Assembly: GCA_023634235.1 (NCBI GenBank)
Contig: JAMKCF010000003.1
Coordinates: 10,242,742-10,306,741, forward strand
Origin: Pisaster brevispinus
Taxonomy: Eukaryota; Echinodermata; Asteroidea; Forcipulatida; Asteriidae
Direction of reading: 5' to 3'
DNA: 64,000 bases
In this document: positions 50,134 through 63,680 of the stretch, piece after piece
How the letters are laid out: every line of letters starts with the position of its first letter
How positions within the stretch are numbered: the stretch's first letter is position 1
Made by a program: the position numbers and the translations under genes
Notes under the pieces: model-generated
Told to the model about the DNA's origin: nothing
Database searches by the model: none
The model's input: only the letters and a program-made list of their open reading frames with translations

Positions 50134-52599
50134 TTTCTCTCTTCTTTTTTTTCTTCTTACAAATAGTATTGAAACTGAAAACAGATAACGAGTGACAGCT
50201 TAATAAGAACTGACCAGAAGAAGAATTAGGCCAATCACACGTTGTTAACTAGGTCAATGCAATTCAAGCAGCACACCGTCGCATTACGACTACCCCCCCC
50301 CCCATGCTACAGCACAGTGTTTTAATTAAATATCCCCAACGATATTGACATACTTTTGTGTGTGTGTGGGTTTTTTTGTTTTCTTTTTTCCTTTTCTTGG
50401 TTCTCCTTTTTTGTTTTTCTACCTAAGATGCTTCACATGTTGATTAATCGGGATAATGCCATGCTACAAATAGTCTTGATTAATTACACAGGATTCCTGC
50501 CAAGGTATTCGAAGGGGGGGAGAGAAGAAGGAAAAAAAACCAGTGTGAAAATTCACCTAGTTTAGTCGGTTTCAATTACTAGCAACTGTGTCGCGGTCTC
50601 ATACATGATAAGTCGTACACGTCCCTAGCTGAGTTGCTATTTTTAACATTTCATTTTCACAAAGCCTTATTTGGCTCTGGACTTTCACCTGTTACATCCG
50701 AATTGATCCAATAATTATTCCTAGTGTGGTTATGGAGCAACCAATTTCGTTTCCTGGATCAAAAATTCCAATCCAATTTTAATATTTGAATTACTTTTGT
50801 GGGGAGAAAAGGAAAGAAAAAAATTACCATATATTATTTCAGCATTATTGTGCCATTTTTAAGGGCAAATTTTGCTGGACGTTGTTCTTTCAAAGGTTTT
50901 TTTTTTTGGTCGTCTTCTGACGAGCTCCCAGCTGGCCTACAATAATAACTGGACATTTTGATTAAATCAAACATGCCTGGACCAAAATCTAGGTTAATTG
51001 CGGTATGTCACGCTTTACTGTGTCGTGTTCCATCCATCCCAAATGCCAATTGCTATTAGGAAGCTAGCTCCACGCTATTACTTCTCTTCTTACCGTAAAA
51101 TTTATCTTAAAGATCAAGTGATCCGCGGTGCAAATTTCAAATTGAATCCAATTAAATAGGAAATGACTTTTATTCAAGGAGGGGCAGGTATCAACAAACT
51201 GTCAAAAATGTTTTGCTTTATTTAAAAAAATGTACCCCCCCCCCCTCCTTAAAAGATGTGTACCATACTGCCATGTCAATATGCAATGTAAAATTTTGTA
51301 ATTAATAAATAATGAATCAGCTGAAACTGTAATTGGCTTTTTTATTATTATTATTATTTTTCTATTTCATTTTAAATAATTCTCTTCGTGAATACCCAAT
51401 AAAACAGGCCTTGCTCATGATGGGACGTCACTGGCGAAACAAAACAATTTGACCAAAATACTTAAAGTTTCTTTGCTGCCATACAAGCACGTACTGTTGT
51501 GGCAGCAAAAAAAATATTTATTATTTCTCATTCCACAAGTCACAAAATACATTATTTTAAATGAAATAAATTGGCTGGAAAATTATTAAAAGGCAACAGG
51601 TTCATTTTCAGGTGATTTCTTATTTATTAACAACAAACTTTTACATCACACGTGGACAAGGTAGCACAGCCCACATCCTTTATTAAAAATAATAATAAAA
51701 TAACAAATAAAGTAAAAACATGCAGAGCCTCCTGCATGTCACACCCTACTGTATGACCCCCGGGTCCCATTATCTTAATCGCAAAGCAATAACTTCAACC
51801 ATGGTGTATCTTTAAGTTCAAGAACCTACCCATCCACCCTACCCCCCCCCCCCCCTTCAAAGTTGTAATCGTGGCAGATGTCAGCACAGCAATGCTTTCC
51901 CTTACTGTCACCTGCCCCTGGCAGGGCAAAGGCGCTGAGGTTACAACAAAAAAATTGACAAAAATTAATCATTTCCTAGTGTTTTAGAGGCATGCTGACC
52001 CAGTTAAATTGTTGATAGCTCCCTGCGGAGTAGCGTGGCTAGGGTTGGGGAAAAGAGAGAGGAAAGGGGTTTGATGGGGGCATATGGCAGTGATATGTCA
52101 GCTTGGAGGAACCCTCAAATCGCTGGCAAATACTTGTGTTTCTCTTTCTGTGTAACTTATACTTCTATTCAGCTTAAACCCAAAAATTAATGGTTGTACA
52201 TACATATGATATTGTGTTATCCCCCAGTACGATTCTTTTTTACACAATTGAGCATGATATCAAAAGCTTTGCAATGATTTATTCATATTAAATCCGAAGT
52301 AGAACTTGAGGGCATTTGCTTAAGAATTGCAATGCATGACCTCTGAACTCCGAATACGTTCAGAATAAAACATCAGTTAGAGTAGACATAAAATTAAAAA
52401 AGACTTCAAACTGAATAAGATTTGTCATTTTTCACAAGCAACTTGTTGGGTTCTTTGGGGGAAAACAGCCCTCCGCTTAAGATTATCTAAATCAAAAATT
52501 AATAAAAAAAATAAATTCCACGAGGATAGAACTTTAAAAAACCACATGCCATGTGCATACAGTAAGTAGCCAGCCAGCCTTCTCCCGTCAATGCTAGAG

Positions 52600-52660
52600 T
52601 AATTAATTGATTCCCAGAAAGTATAATTACTGAACCAATTAATTGACTTAATAGTTAATT
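52600..52660. promoter_or_regulatory. Homeodomain-site-like cluster
   Basis: TAATTAATTGA at 52600-52610, a TAATTA word at 52624-52629, AATTAATTGA at 52637-52646 and TTAATAGTTAATT at 52648-52660 lie within 61 bases. These fit homeodomain core sites but are also easy to obtain in AT-rich DNA. Confidence 0.25.
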
Positions 52661-53559
52661 TCTCTTGGCTGATCGGTTGGGATTTGGCAATGGCTATATA
52701 CAACGTTTACACAGAATGCTCAGAGGGGTCCCATGGGAATAATGGGAATGTTAAGTTCTGTGCCGCTGAATTTTGGGTTAGAATATAAATGAAAGTGTAC
52801 ACAGAATGTTTATAGTCCCAATGTACACACAGAAAGAAATGGCACGAAGCTTGCAGATACATTATGTGAACTAAAAGAAACAGTAAACATATTGAGTTTT
52901 TAATAGATGTCACATCAGGGATTTCAAGAATATTATTTGTGTTTTACCCATACACAGATGTGTGCACGGGGAGAACCCAGAACATCTCATAAATGTGTTG
53001 ACGGTCATCGCGAATACAAAATCACTCACCATGAACAAAGAAATTCCCCGCACTTCTCATCAACAAACCATTACACTCTCGCTTTCAAGAGTACCCTGAT
53101 TACAAAGTCTCCACATGTGATCCGAGTAAACTATTCTTTAATTAGACAAGCCCTGTCCATACAGCCAAACATTCTAAACCTCTCAACACCGCCCAAGCAG
53201 TCCAACAAACAATGAAGTTATCATGAGAGTATTATGAAGGAGCGTTTCTCTCATCAACGTGTGATAGCCATTCTTTGGATAGTTCCCGAATATGAAGTGA
53301 TATCGGGGTGTTTTACCCCCTCCATCAAAGAGAAGCCACGACTTTCCACTCACAAGGGTTGAAAGTAGCGCCAACAATTTATCCTGAAAGATGTCAGGGA
53401 ACTGTCAGGTGAAACGCAGATCATCTGCACTCGAAGACTGTGGGTAAGGGACTCTACAATACAAAACTCATAACACTCAAACTTTAAAGGGAAAGCTCCT
53501 CAGGTTTTGAACAATTTGTTTCTATTTTCGGGTAAACAAAGAAATATTTATTAGAACGA

Positions 53560-53752
53560 GGGCCCAATTTCATAGAGCTGCTTAAGCAGAAAATAATGCT
53601 TAACAATTTCCTGCTAAGCAAAGATGAGCAGGATACCAGTCACAAATTGTACACGTGACATGGTAGTTTGGCTAGTAACCTTATTCTGGTAAGCAAAATT
53701 TTTTTGTGCTTAGCAAATTGTTGTGCTTAAGCAGCTCTATGAAATTGAGCCC
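53560..53752. mobile_element. TIR element (MITE-like), best-preserved copy of a family
   Basis: The element begins GGGCCCAATTTCATAGAG and ends in the near-perfect inverse (CTCTATGAAATTGAGCCC). The ends pair over about 29 bases with one mismatch. The 193-bp body contains the family words taccagtcac, gtacacgtgacatgg, tttggcta and accttattctggtaagca. It has no coding capacity, so it would be a non-autonomous DNA element moved by an unknown transposase. No clear target duplication was seen. Orientation is arbitrary; words are given as read on the plus strand. Confidence 0.75.
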
Positions 53753-55148
53753 TAATATTGGCAGTCTACCTTGTTGTTTATTACTTTAAGTTTTTTTTAA
53801 GGGTATATTAGTTTCCGTCCTTTTATTTTCAATGAAGATATTATAAAAACAACCTGGGAAAAATCTTCATCAACCAAAAAATGGTTTGTACAAGTTTTTA
53901 TCACACTTTCTGCAATTGCAGACATTGAAACAAGCATTGATGATTGTTCCTGTCTTCAAGTTCTACTTCCTTGACTTTGATAGTATTTTAGATTGAAATA
54001 TTTTCCTGGAGGAGTCTTGTATTTTCATCAGTGAGCTTTTGGACTTCAAACTCATGGTACTTTTCCCTACTAAGTTTGAATCTTGTATTATTCATACATG
54101 TAACTATAAAATGTAGAAGTGACAGGCTTTCGATAAAAGAGCCAAAAATTCCTTTAAAATAATGGGATTATAAACGGTTAAGCGGAACTGTTACCTGTAA
54201 TCCAAACACAATAATTATCAAAATTGGGCCAAATTTGTGTTTACATTGTTACGACTGATGCAGTATTTGTCACATTATTAGAGAACTATTATCATAGCCC
54301 TGTCAGCTCGGACAGAAACTTCCACGGTAACGGCGATATGCCAAGTGGTAGGCAGCTGTCGTTGTCAGCATAAATCCACGACGAGCCCGGTACAAAAAGT
54401 ATTGTGTGCCGTGAATTTTAAGCGCAGGTTATACTCAATGTAACTGAAGTATTCTGAATTGTGAGGTTTGAGCATTCAGTTGCAGGGAAAGAGCACATGT
54501 GCATCTAATGTATGGTGTATTTACATTCAAAAGTGACACGATTACACGTCAACACACCTTTAAGTTGTAGGAGAGTAAAAAGAACGACTGGGGAAATATT
54601 GAATTTTGGTGAGGAATGCAAGAAGTAGGGCAAGCTGAAATTGGGTTGCGAGCACACTCAACACTTGATTTTCTGACATGTAAGAGAATAGAAAGGCATC
54701 ACATCACTCCCTTGGCCCTGGGTGAAGATTATTTGAGCAAACCGTCCTTCTCTTCATCTGAATAACACCCGCAGCAACAAGCATCTTCAAACACATCGCA
54801 CTAGGAAAGCCAAAACCTCAATTCTCTCATTATTCAGACTAAAAAAAAACTAGGCCAGTGTAGCAAGAGAGAGCCCTATAAATGCCATCAAATACTGCCG
54901 GCAGACAAGCTATGCCACACTCTACACTGATCATGCACGCAGCACAGTGCAAATGGTCCGAGTGTCTGAAATCATTTTCAAAGCCATCACACAGTAATGC
55001 TTCAATCCTTTAAAAATCATACGTGAGTTGCACAAGGATGCAGTCTGACAAGAATCCCTCACAAAGCTCTCTGGCAGGACTACAGTAGTAGCAGAAAGCC
55101 CTCAGTGCCAGCATGTAAATGCCTGGACTTACTTCCACCTCTCTCTCT

Positions 55149-55166
55149 CCCCCCCCCCCCCCCCCC
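55149..55166. repeat. C18 homopolymer next to CT repeat
   Basis: (CT)n passes into 18 C residues. It is one of about a dozen C/G runs of 12 or more in the window. Confidence 0.9.
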
Positions 55167-55460
55167 AGGATTCCAGCAGATGGTTTTATGCTACTCCGTA
55201 GCACCTTCTATACAGTAAGCGGAAAAGCAACTCAATGAAATATTTCCTGCTTGGAAATGATAGAATCACAAAACCGGCTGCTGGACAGGGTACCACCTAA
55301 AGGTTTTTTTTTTCCTTCCTTCTGGGTTGCCTAACAGCTGGGGGGAACATCAGAGAATCCTGGGATGACATCACACCCCCACTGCACCTGTTACCAGCTG
55401 AAGAAACCAAACCCTGTTTGGGGGGGGGGGGGGGTGGGGCTATCGTAAAGAACAACACCA

Positions 55461-55605
55461 GGGCCCAATTTCATAGAGCTGCTTCAGCACAAACAAATTG
55501 CTTAACAGTTTTCTGCTTAGCAAAAACAGGAAGGAATACCAGTCAAAACTGGTACTTGTGACATGGCAATTTGGCTGGTCACCTTATTCTGGTAAGCATA
55601 ACTAT
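55461..55605 (+). mobile_element. Copy of the GGGCCC TIR family lacking its right end
   Basis: It opens with an intact left TIR (gggcccaatttcatagagct), then ttgcttaacagttttctgct, ataccagtcaaaactggtac, tgacatggcaatttggctgg and accttattctggtaagcata. It stops before the right TIR. Confidence 0.65.
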
Positions 55606-58600
55606 TTACTCAAACTAAACAGTCCTCTCATAACAAGGCACTGACCTTTGACATTTTGATATAAAACATAACATCACTCCTGGTCTAATCTGTATTATTA
55701 TACAATTAAAGATGCCCTCCTTACTGAAAGAAAACTGTCACTACCAGCTCCAGGCTGTCAGCCTAAAGTGAACACTTTACAAAATAAACTTAAGCAGTGG
55801 AAATTAAGCACAATAAACATCAGGCTGTCATAAGTGCCTTGGCCTCAGAGGGTTACAGCTGCACAAGTGCCAGAGACTTATCCATTATTTTCAATGTGGT
55901 AGAGTCCCTGGGATTTGGAGCAACTCTTAGCTCCATAAGCTCCCTAATCCAAGTCCGCGAAGAGTGATTTTTTTTTGCCCCGCGAAGTTAGCTTTCTTGA
56001 ATAATTAAAGGGATGTGCAAGGCATTTAGAAAAGAGAGTAAACATTCAAGATTAACAAAACAATCTCTGCAGCACCAGAAAAATCATCTTGCCTTTCAAA
56101 TTTTAGGCAAGACGCCAATATTTCAGATATGTTTGTGTTGAGTAAGTATCTACCTGGAAGCAAATTGGACGACCCTGTGGGTTACAATCCCGATTCTACT
56201 AACAACTTGCCACGCTTTTTAAGCTTTTCAATCAGAAGAGGAATTGCAAACGACAACAAACAATTACCGAGAATCTATAATTCAAGCAACTGAATAGTCA
56301 GAAATTCACAGGACTGCTATGTGATACAATTTGAGAGGTGAACAGCTTCTATGTAAACGTACAATACAAAGTACGTTTAACTTTAACAATATTAGAATTG
56401 TCATCAGGCTGGCGTCTAATTAGTGAAATGTATAATATGGTACGGTTTGGTTGCTAGGAGACATGTACCCTTCATGGAGCTACGTAGTGCTTTCTACCAT
56501 TTAAAAAAATTATTTTGTATTATGTCCTGTTTATTTTCTTAATAATGTGCTGGTAGTGTGACGAGAAATAGATTGGCTTTGGATACAAATGATTGGCATA
56601 TAAACAAGATCAATCTTCTCTTTGCCCTTGTTCAAATAAAAACAATTTATTATAGTTATTATTATAAACTGTGTAAATAAGATAGTTTTATTGCTCATTC
56701 TGATTCTGGTATTGTGAACAAAAATCTGGTTCAGTAAAAATTTGAACTGCAAGCCCTGAAGTCTTGTCCTCCCCCCCCCCCCCCTGCATCCCCCGAAAAA
56801 AATGAATGGGTCCCGCTTGACAAAGGTGCTGGCAGAATTCCTGGCACCCTTACAGGCCTTACAGGCCTTTGTCTTCTGTATTGAACAGTATCAGGCTCGG
56901 GAGTTTCAAATGGAAGTACATAAAAGTGTTACAGAACAAACCGACACCATTAATTTTTTTAAAGCGTAATACCAAATCAAAAAAATAGCTACAGCTGACA
57001 ACATTGACCCATTAAATGCCCATGTCAGTCTTAAAAATAGACCGGCATGCCAGAGCTACATGTAGCCCATCCATTATCTTGGTATCAGTCAAAATGACAG
57101 ATGTAGAAGCAATGAACCAGAACGCCATTAGGGTCTGACTGACAGTCAAGCCCTTGTCGTCATTCCAAGCAATAGGGGGAAACCCACCAGCTCAATTCTA
57201 CCCACATATCTCTAAACTCAGTGGACCATGCCACATGTACATCTAAGCTGCTTTCAAATATAACTGACCCCGAGGATACTCCCAATACTGAGGACCGGCT
57301 GTGGGTAGCAACGCAGTCCCACTGAAGTATGTAACAATAATGATATCATTCGTGTCAAAATAATCAAGGGCTGATGAATTATTAATCAGATGGTGAATAA
57401 GTCATGAACTGTGAATAATTTAAGGTGTTAAAAGGTTGGAAAATGATCATATAATGAATCAAAAATGTGTTCCATAAACTAAATGGGGCGAGTGCCCGCC
57501 TGATCATGTAAAAAAAAAAAACATCGAATCTTTTTCAGGGATAATTTTTTTCTCCAAACAGCACATGATGAATGTTGGTGACATTTGTGATTATAGTAAT
57601 ACACAATTCATCATTTCTTTTGATGTTTTTCATAGTCTGGCTCCTTGCATGACAAGTATTATCTGTGAATTCATTGAATGTTTTAAATGGTACAAAGACC
57701 TCATATCATTACGGCAATATGCAGCCCAGCAAGTCACGGGGAAAAGAAGCGCTCATTTCACTGTGGGCATGTTGACAGTGTGGATGCGCAAGCCGGCCAC
57801 AAAGACCAGAACGTGAGATCTGCCAAACAATTTCGGACCTAACCGATCACTTTAGTTACATGCACTTGACATTTTGCGCTGCAAAACAAACATCGTACAA
57901 CTCAATCCAGGGTTCTGACACAGGAAAAACAGTCATTCCCCCGACACTAATTTTCCGCTACCGTTTATCCACACGCACCGTTGAATTTGAGATACATCTT
58001 GGGAAACCATTCTGGGCTCTCAAATCTTTTTTCTTTTCTTTTTTCAAAAACAAAAAGTCCTCTGTAAATGCACAGAAGGTACGCTCAGGGTGGTGCGGTT
58101 TATCGCAACACCACCCTCGCAGACATTTAGTGAGTAAACACATTAAGCACCCATACCAGGGTAACAGACGGATTTCTCAAGACGGGTACGAGCTAAAGAC
58201 ACTCCCAAACTTTCCACCCACAGCAATATTCAACCCGAGATAAAAACAACATTGGGTAAGTCTGGATATTTTCTTTTGGCGGTCTTCGTGATATCTAATC
58301 CTGTTTTCGGACTTAATTTATGCATATTTTCGTAGCCGATGAGATTTCTGCGCTCGCTGATTTAATTATAAGATTGGGATATGACGCCATTTACTAGTGT
58401 TTGGATAGGAGAATAAAACATGACAACAGAAATATGACGAGCCCTCGTGGGAAATACAATGAACCTTCTTGGTACCACATCAACACATTTTATATTTAAT
58501 CAGTCATGAAATAAATGTTATCGAACCTGTTTTCCTTCCAGAAATATCCTTCACAGTAAGCAAAATGAGCAAAGAATTGTAAATTTATTCGGCTGAATTT

Positions 58601-59738
58601 CAAAAGACTGAATTTAACCCGCAGTATTTTTTTGTTTTGGCAGATTCCCTGGTTCCCTTTTTTTCGCAACTTCTCACACACTTAAGTTAATGATCAACTT
58701 CCCGCTAATTCACAGAACTACTTTGTAGGGCGGCATAAATAAATTGTGTCTCGCTGGTATTTATCGGCGTAATGTGTTTGGAGTGACATATATCACTCCC
58801 AGCAAAGGAAAATACATTAATCAATCAGTCAGGGTGTATGGGCTCCATCTTCAAATCTACAGCACAAGATATTAAATTATTTATCTCTAAAGTGATGACA
58901 GATGACAAACAATTCGACAAATATAAATCTCTCTCTAAATTCAAGCGTGTCGTTGCCCTTCCAAAGTCCCACCATCACGGTCGCAGAGATTTGTAGGAAT
59001 TCTTGGTTTGAACTTTGAAGCTAAGAAGGGTTGTATACTCTGCAATCTATAACCATTAATTGAATGCTTTATTTTTGCAAATTATGCGATTCATATGGAT
59101 CTAGGATTGCAGAATGTGCTTCTTGGGACTGTGGGAAATTTTCAAATGACTTTTCAGATCATAATGTTGAATTTGATTTATTTTCTGTCACTACTTAAAA
59201 GCTAACAAATACTTGTTTATTTGTTTAGGTCGTTGTTTCTTTGCCTTCATTAACAGATAAACTGTTGATGATTGAAATATCCAAATAATTCAAATAATTA
59301 GTTCATTATAATCACTGTTCATTGTTTCAATAAATGGGTACATTTTATAAATTGACATTTGCATTGAAATGTGAGTTTCTAGAATTGATGCATGCAATAA
59401 GAACGTGTGGCAGCGTTCTGTAATTGGATAAGCAATCAACTAGGATGTATCTCAACACGCCAGCGTCAGTTCCAAACAACTCTATAACCACAGACTTTGG
59501 TAGAATAACCAATCTGGATGAGGCTTTGCTTCATTTCTCCAAAGGGAAAATGAATACTGTTGATGGGAAATGCTAGAAACTGAACGGCTACTCGGAGCGT
59601 TCCCATTTTGAGTTTTAACAGCTGACAAGCCTCTATCTTGTTAATTTGTTTCCACAGTAATGCGATACATTCCACACTGTGAGCATATTAACCTGTAATT
59701 TGTCACCGATGCGAGTCAACGATACGCAGTCTTCTTAA

Positions 59739-59755
59739 AGCGCCCCCTTGTGACC
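59739..59755 (-). promoter_or_regulatory. CTCF-like motif
   Basis: The minus strand reads gtcacaagggggcgct, near the CTCF core with one or two differences. Confidence 0.3.
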
Positions 59756-62700
59756 TGAAGCTTTCCAAAAACGTGGAAGTCCAGAAAGCTGTGGCAAGAA
59801 TCTTGTGCAGATTCAGGCCAATATCAACACACTCAATCCAAGCGTTGTACTGCAACAGCAGTGGCGTTCGTTCCCCCTTTCTTGTTTTCCACTTGTGTTT
59901 TTCCTTCCCCCCCCCCCCCTCTTCTCCTCACTCCTTTTAAAACAAATTGCACGCTGGCCAATAATAATCCGGCAGGGTAAACTGTAACCTTACTCCTGCA
60001 CTGGCCAGCATTGGGTGTTTGTAGAGAATCACTTGACAGAAGGCCGCTAGGACTCAGTGCCCGTAATATCTGTAATGGTCTCTTTGGATTGGCCTCTTTT
60101 ACACTTTAAAGAGACAATACCAGCTTCTTCAGAATACCTCCATGCGTAACACACACCCCCTCACACAAATGCCAATCTCACGTACGTACATCAAAGTCAC
60201 CGCTTAAAGGGTGTGTGCTGTAAAACCTTGTCCATATGCCATGGAAAAGTTCATAATCAATCCATAATAAACCATCTGCAAATATACCTGGTGTGACCCC
60301 CTTTTCAGTTATTTCATTTAAAATAATTTGCTCTCTGGGAATGTCAATGAAAAAAACAATGTATGACATGATGTCATGTCACTGGTGAAACTAGAAATGT
60401 TAGGAAAGTGCACGTATGGTAGCAATGAAAATAAAATGTTTCGGTTACGTTTCTTGTTGCACCATTGACGTCACATCACGAGCAAGCCCTGTTTTTGTGG
60501 GCATTATTTCAAATGAAATAATTTATATGCCATCAAATATATGTGTGTACACATACAAAAAAGGGGGTAGTAACAGGTAGTTTTGCAGCTGATTCAATAT
60601 TTACGAATACAAATTTTTATATGGCATAAAAACAAGACAGTATGACACACATCCTTTGACTCAATACTATTAAAGAAATTACTTTTCATTTCCCAATGGA
60701 TGTGCCAAGTTCCGAGAATTATTGCGATATTATTTCTCAACTGAAATTCCTTAAATTCGTTTATCAAGTGCATGCGAGGACTTTTTCCCCCCCGAGGAAA
60801 AAAAAAGGCATAAAATATTTCTACTTTAGGAATTTACTGTATTTGATATTGAGCTAGTGTGGGGGAGGGAAAAAAGCACACGCAGTCAATATTTTATAAC
60901 TGTAAAGCCTGAATGATGAAATAGGACTACCCAATAGTTGATGAAACATGCCCACCTGACCAAGAACATGTAGATCCTGGGGAAACCTTCCAACCGAGCC
61001 AACGTTAAGGGATTAATAGATTTGTGTGTAAAAGCGCCATTCCATTTTTATTGGCACGCTGTCCGGATCTAGTCAGTTTGTTTGAAAAGTACGGGGCCGG
61101 ACAAACCAATAAATGATGAACAAGGTTTCTTATTACTTGGGATAGAAGGGGGGGGGGATTTTGCAGGCGTGTTTCTTGAGGAATTCATGTTACTGCAGCC
61201 TCCCAGCAGCGCCTTCATTTAGAAGACTGCACAGTCACGTCCAATACTGGCGAGGTTAAACCACTTTCAGCATTCAGGGCTTCTTGAAATTTAAGACATG
61301 GGTTTTTTTTAGAGGAAGGCAATGTTGATTGTTCAATTCTTGTGTGTTTCTTCGCTGGCTTGACAAGAATAGCTTCTGTTATTAAGGTTCACAACCTGTA
61401 CGAGAGCGTATTATAACAAAAACTCAACTTTATTGAAAATCCATTGGAGTCAGTGTATAGTCAAAACATTTCCACGAAGGACTTTCACAAAGCGAAATCT
61501 CATACTCGTAAAGACTTCTAGATTAAATCAGATTCAACTGGTATGGTGAAAAATAAATTCAACAATAATTTTGCAGCATTTTACAGCTGCCACATTGATC
61601 TTTCTGTGCACAATACATGTGCTATGTAAAGTATTCTAAACTCTAATGCATGGGCAGCCACCTCCTAGTGTTGTGATAAGAGTTTTTTTTCTTTAAAGTG
61701 TAAAGCAGTGAATGTGATAGATTTGTCCAGGTCAGCAGAGTTGCAGGCGCCACGAAAGGAAAGCGTCCTGTCATTGATACTGCAGTTTACTCAAACACAG
61801 CTTCTCATTACGATTACACATCAAGCAGTGCACGCTCCGAAGAAAAAAAAAAGGAGGGAAAAAAAAGAAAAAAGGGTGTCATGGCCTTGTTTACTCTGTA
61901 GTAAGGTATTGCTGGAGGTTTGACGGGATAGACAAGGAGGAGGCGGCATTCAACATTAGATCCTTATTTGAAATTAAAATCTTTGATGTGAGAGATGAGG
62001 CTGGGGGCTATGACCTCTTCCAACTACTAGAGGAAGGGAACCAGGCAATGGGGTATCAAGATGCACCCCTCGTGCCTCTGATTACCATTCACATTTTTGT
62101 AAGCTTTTGGAGGAGGCTGTGACATCCAACCCGTTGTTTCCAATTACAATGGCGTTTTTTTGTGTGTGCTTTTTTCCCCTTCTTCTTTTTGTTTGCAGAG
62201 GCAGCTTGTTGGCAGAGTACTGAATATGATAGCTGAGTTTATACAGAGTGTTCCTTGGGTTATCAGAAGGAAGTGATTTCTGGGCTTTGAGCACAACTTT
62301 CAAGACTCCCACCAGGCCTGGAATTACACAGAGGCCACGGAGGCCATGCCCTGGTCTACGCCTTGGTCCCCCTTCCAAGAGCTTTAGACGTTCAGATTCT
62401 CCAGTAGAAGTGCCCTTTGCAAGATCAAAATGGCCTTGCCCTCTCAAACAAGAAAATCCAGGCGGCCATACCCTGTCTTTTCCTTGGCTTGGATTCACGC
62501 AAACACCCCCATCATTCCGATGAGATGCGACCCACTTCAAACAATCAGTGAATGCCCTAACAGGATACCTCTACCTTAAAAGAGCTACAATCCAAATTGA
62601 CAACTAAACCTGTTGTAACTTTCAGGCTGTTTCATGTATAACCCCAACGGTCTCCAGACCGATGTGGCGTTTAACGTTTCCATAAAATCTCATGAGACAT

Positions 62701-63612
62701 AATTTTATTAATCCAACTCCAATATCAACATCTGCGGCAGAAGACTATTTGCTGTGTGCATCATCTCCAAGCAAGGGAGACTTACAAGCTGAGATGTTTA
62801 TTGTAAAAATACATGACTATTAACAGAAACCATATTTTTCAAAGCTCTAAGCTGTAAATCATAGTTTCCAAAACATGTGTTCAGAATCAGTATGACCGAA
62901 TGCAGTGACAATATAAACACACAAAAATGACTGTCTTCAAGTCAGCTGGCTCATCACCAATGCACAACCAATGGGAGTTAGAATCTATGACATTAACAGC
63001 CTGTGCCCCCCTCCCTCCCTACCCAAGTCTCTTCATTCACATGTAGAAGTTCAGGTTCAAGACTTACATCTGTATATTAATGGGAGTCAAATTGGATGAA
63101 ATTCATCTGGAAGAGGAGGGGTGGTCAACGTCACTTGGTAACAATCATTTCATCCTAATGGATAGCTGGAAATAATGGGTGTACATCCATTAGCCACTGA
63201 CAGGCAGACGCAAAATGTAACGGAGGGAGAAAAAAACATACCTAAGACAAACTCAATTTAACTGGTGAGGACCAATACTGTCTGGCATTCATTGAGCACA
63301 TGCAGAAATGTGCATCTCCGATCGCTACTACCTAACTATTTACGATCACTTTTACATAATGATGGAATTTGTACGCTTGATGGATCAATTAAGTGAACAG
63401 TTTTACATCCACCAGACCGATAATGACAAAAGGTATTTATTATTAATATTTTTTTATTATTTGACCTGGCTCAGGTATTTGAGATACTCTATCCCAATGC
63501 GAACTGAACAAACAAAAATCATGGAATGAATTTGTCTTTCTTTTTAATTAAAGGCTTAGTTGTGACTTCTTTGTTAAGGTGGCCAGCAAAAAAAAAATTA
63601 ATGCCTGATAAA

Positions 63613-63680
63613 TTAACTTGCAAAGCAGGGTACCAGTCAATATCAGTCTACCTCGAATGTTATTTTGGCCAGTATTTGAT
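63613..63680 (+). mobile_element. Relic core of the GGGCCC TIR family
   Basis: Only the middle is visible: aacttgcaaagcagggtacc, agtcaa and tattttggccagta. Both ends are lost. Weak. Confidence 0.35.

Noticed and set aside
56160..56215. tRNA-like B-box word gggttacaatcccg
   Set aside because: No A-box or stems at tRNA spacing; too weak to call a SINE.
57860..58243. 127-codon plus-strand ORF
   Set aside because: Contains a lysine/phenylalanine low-complexity part from an A/T-rich tract; no motif.
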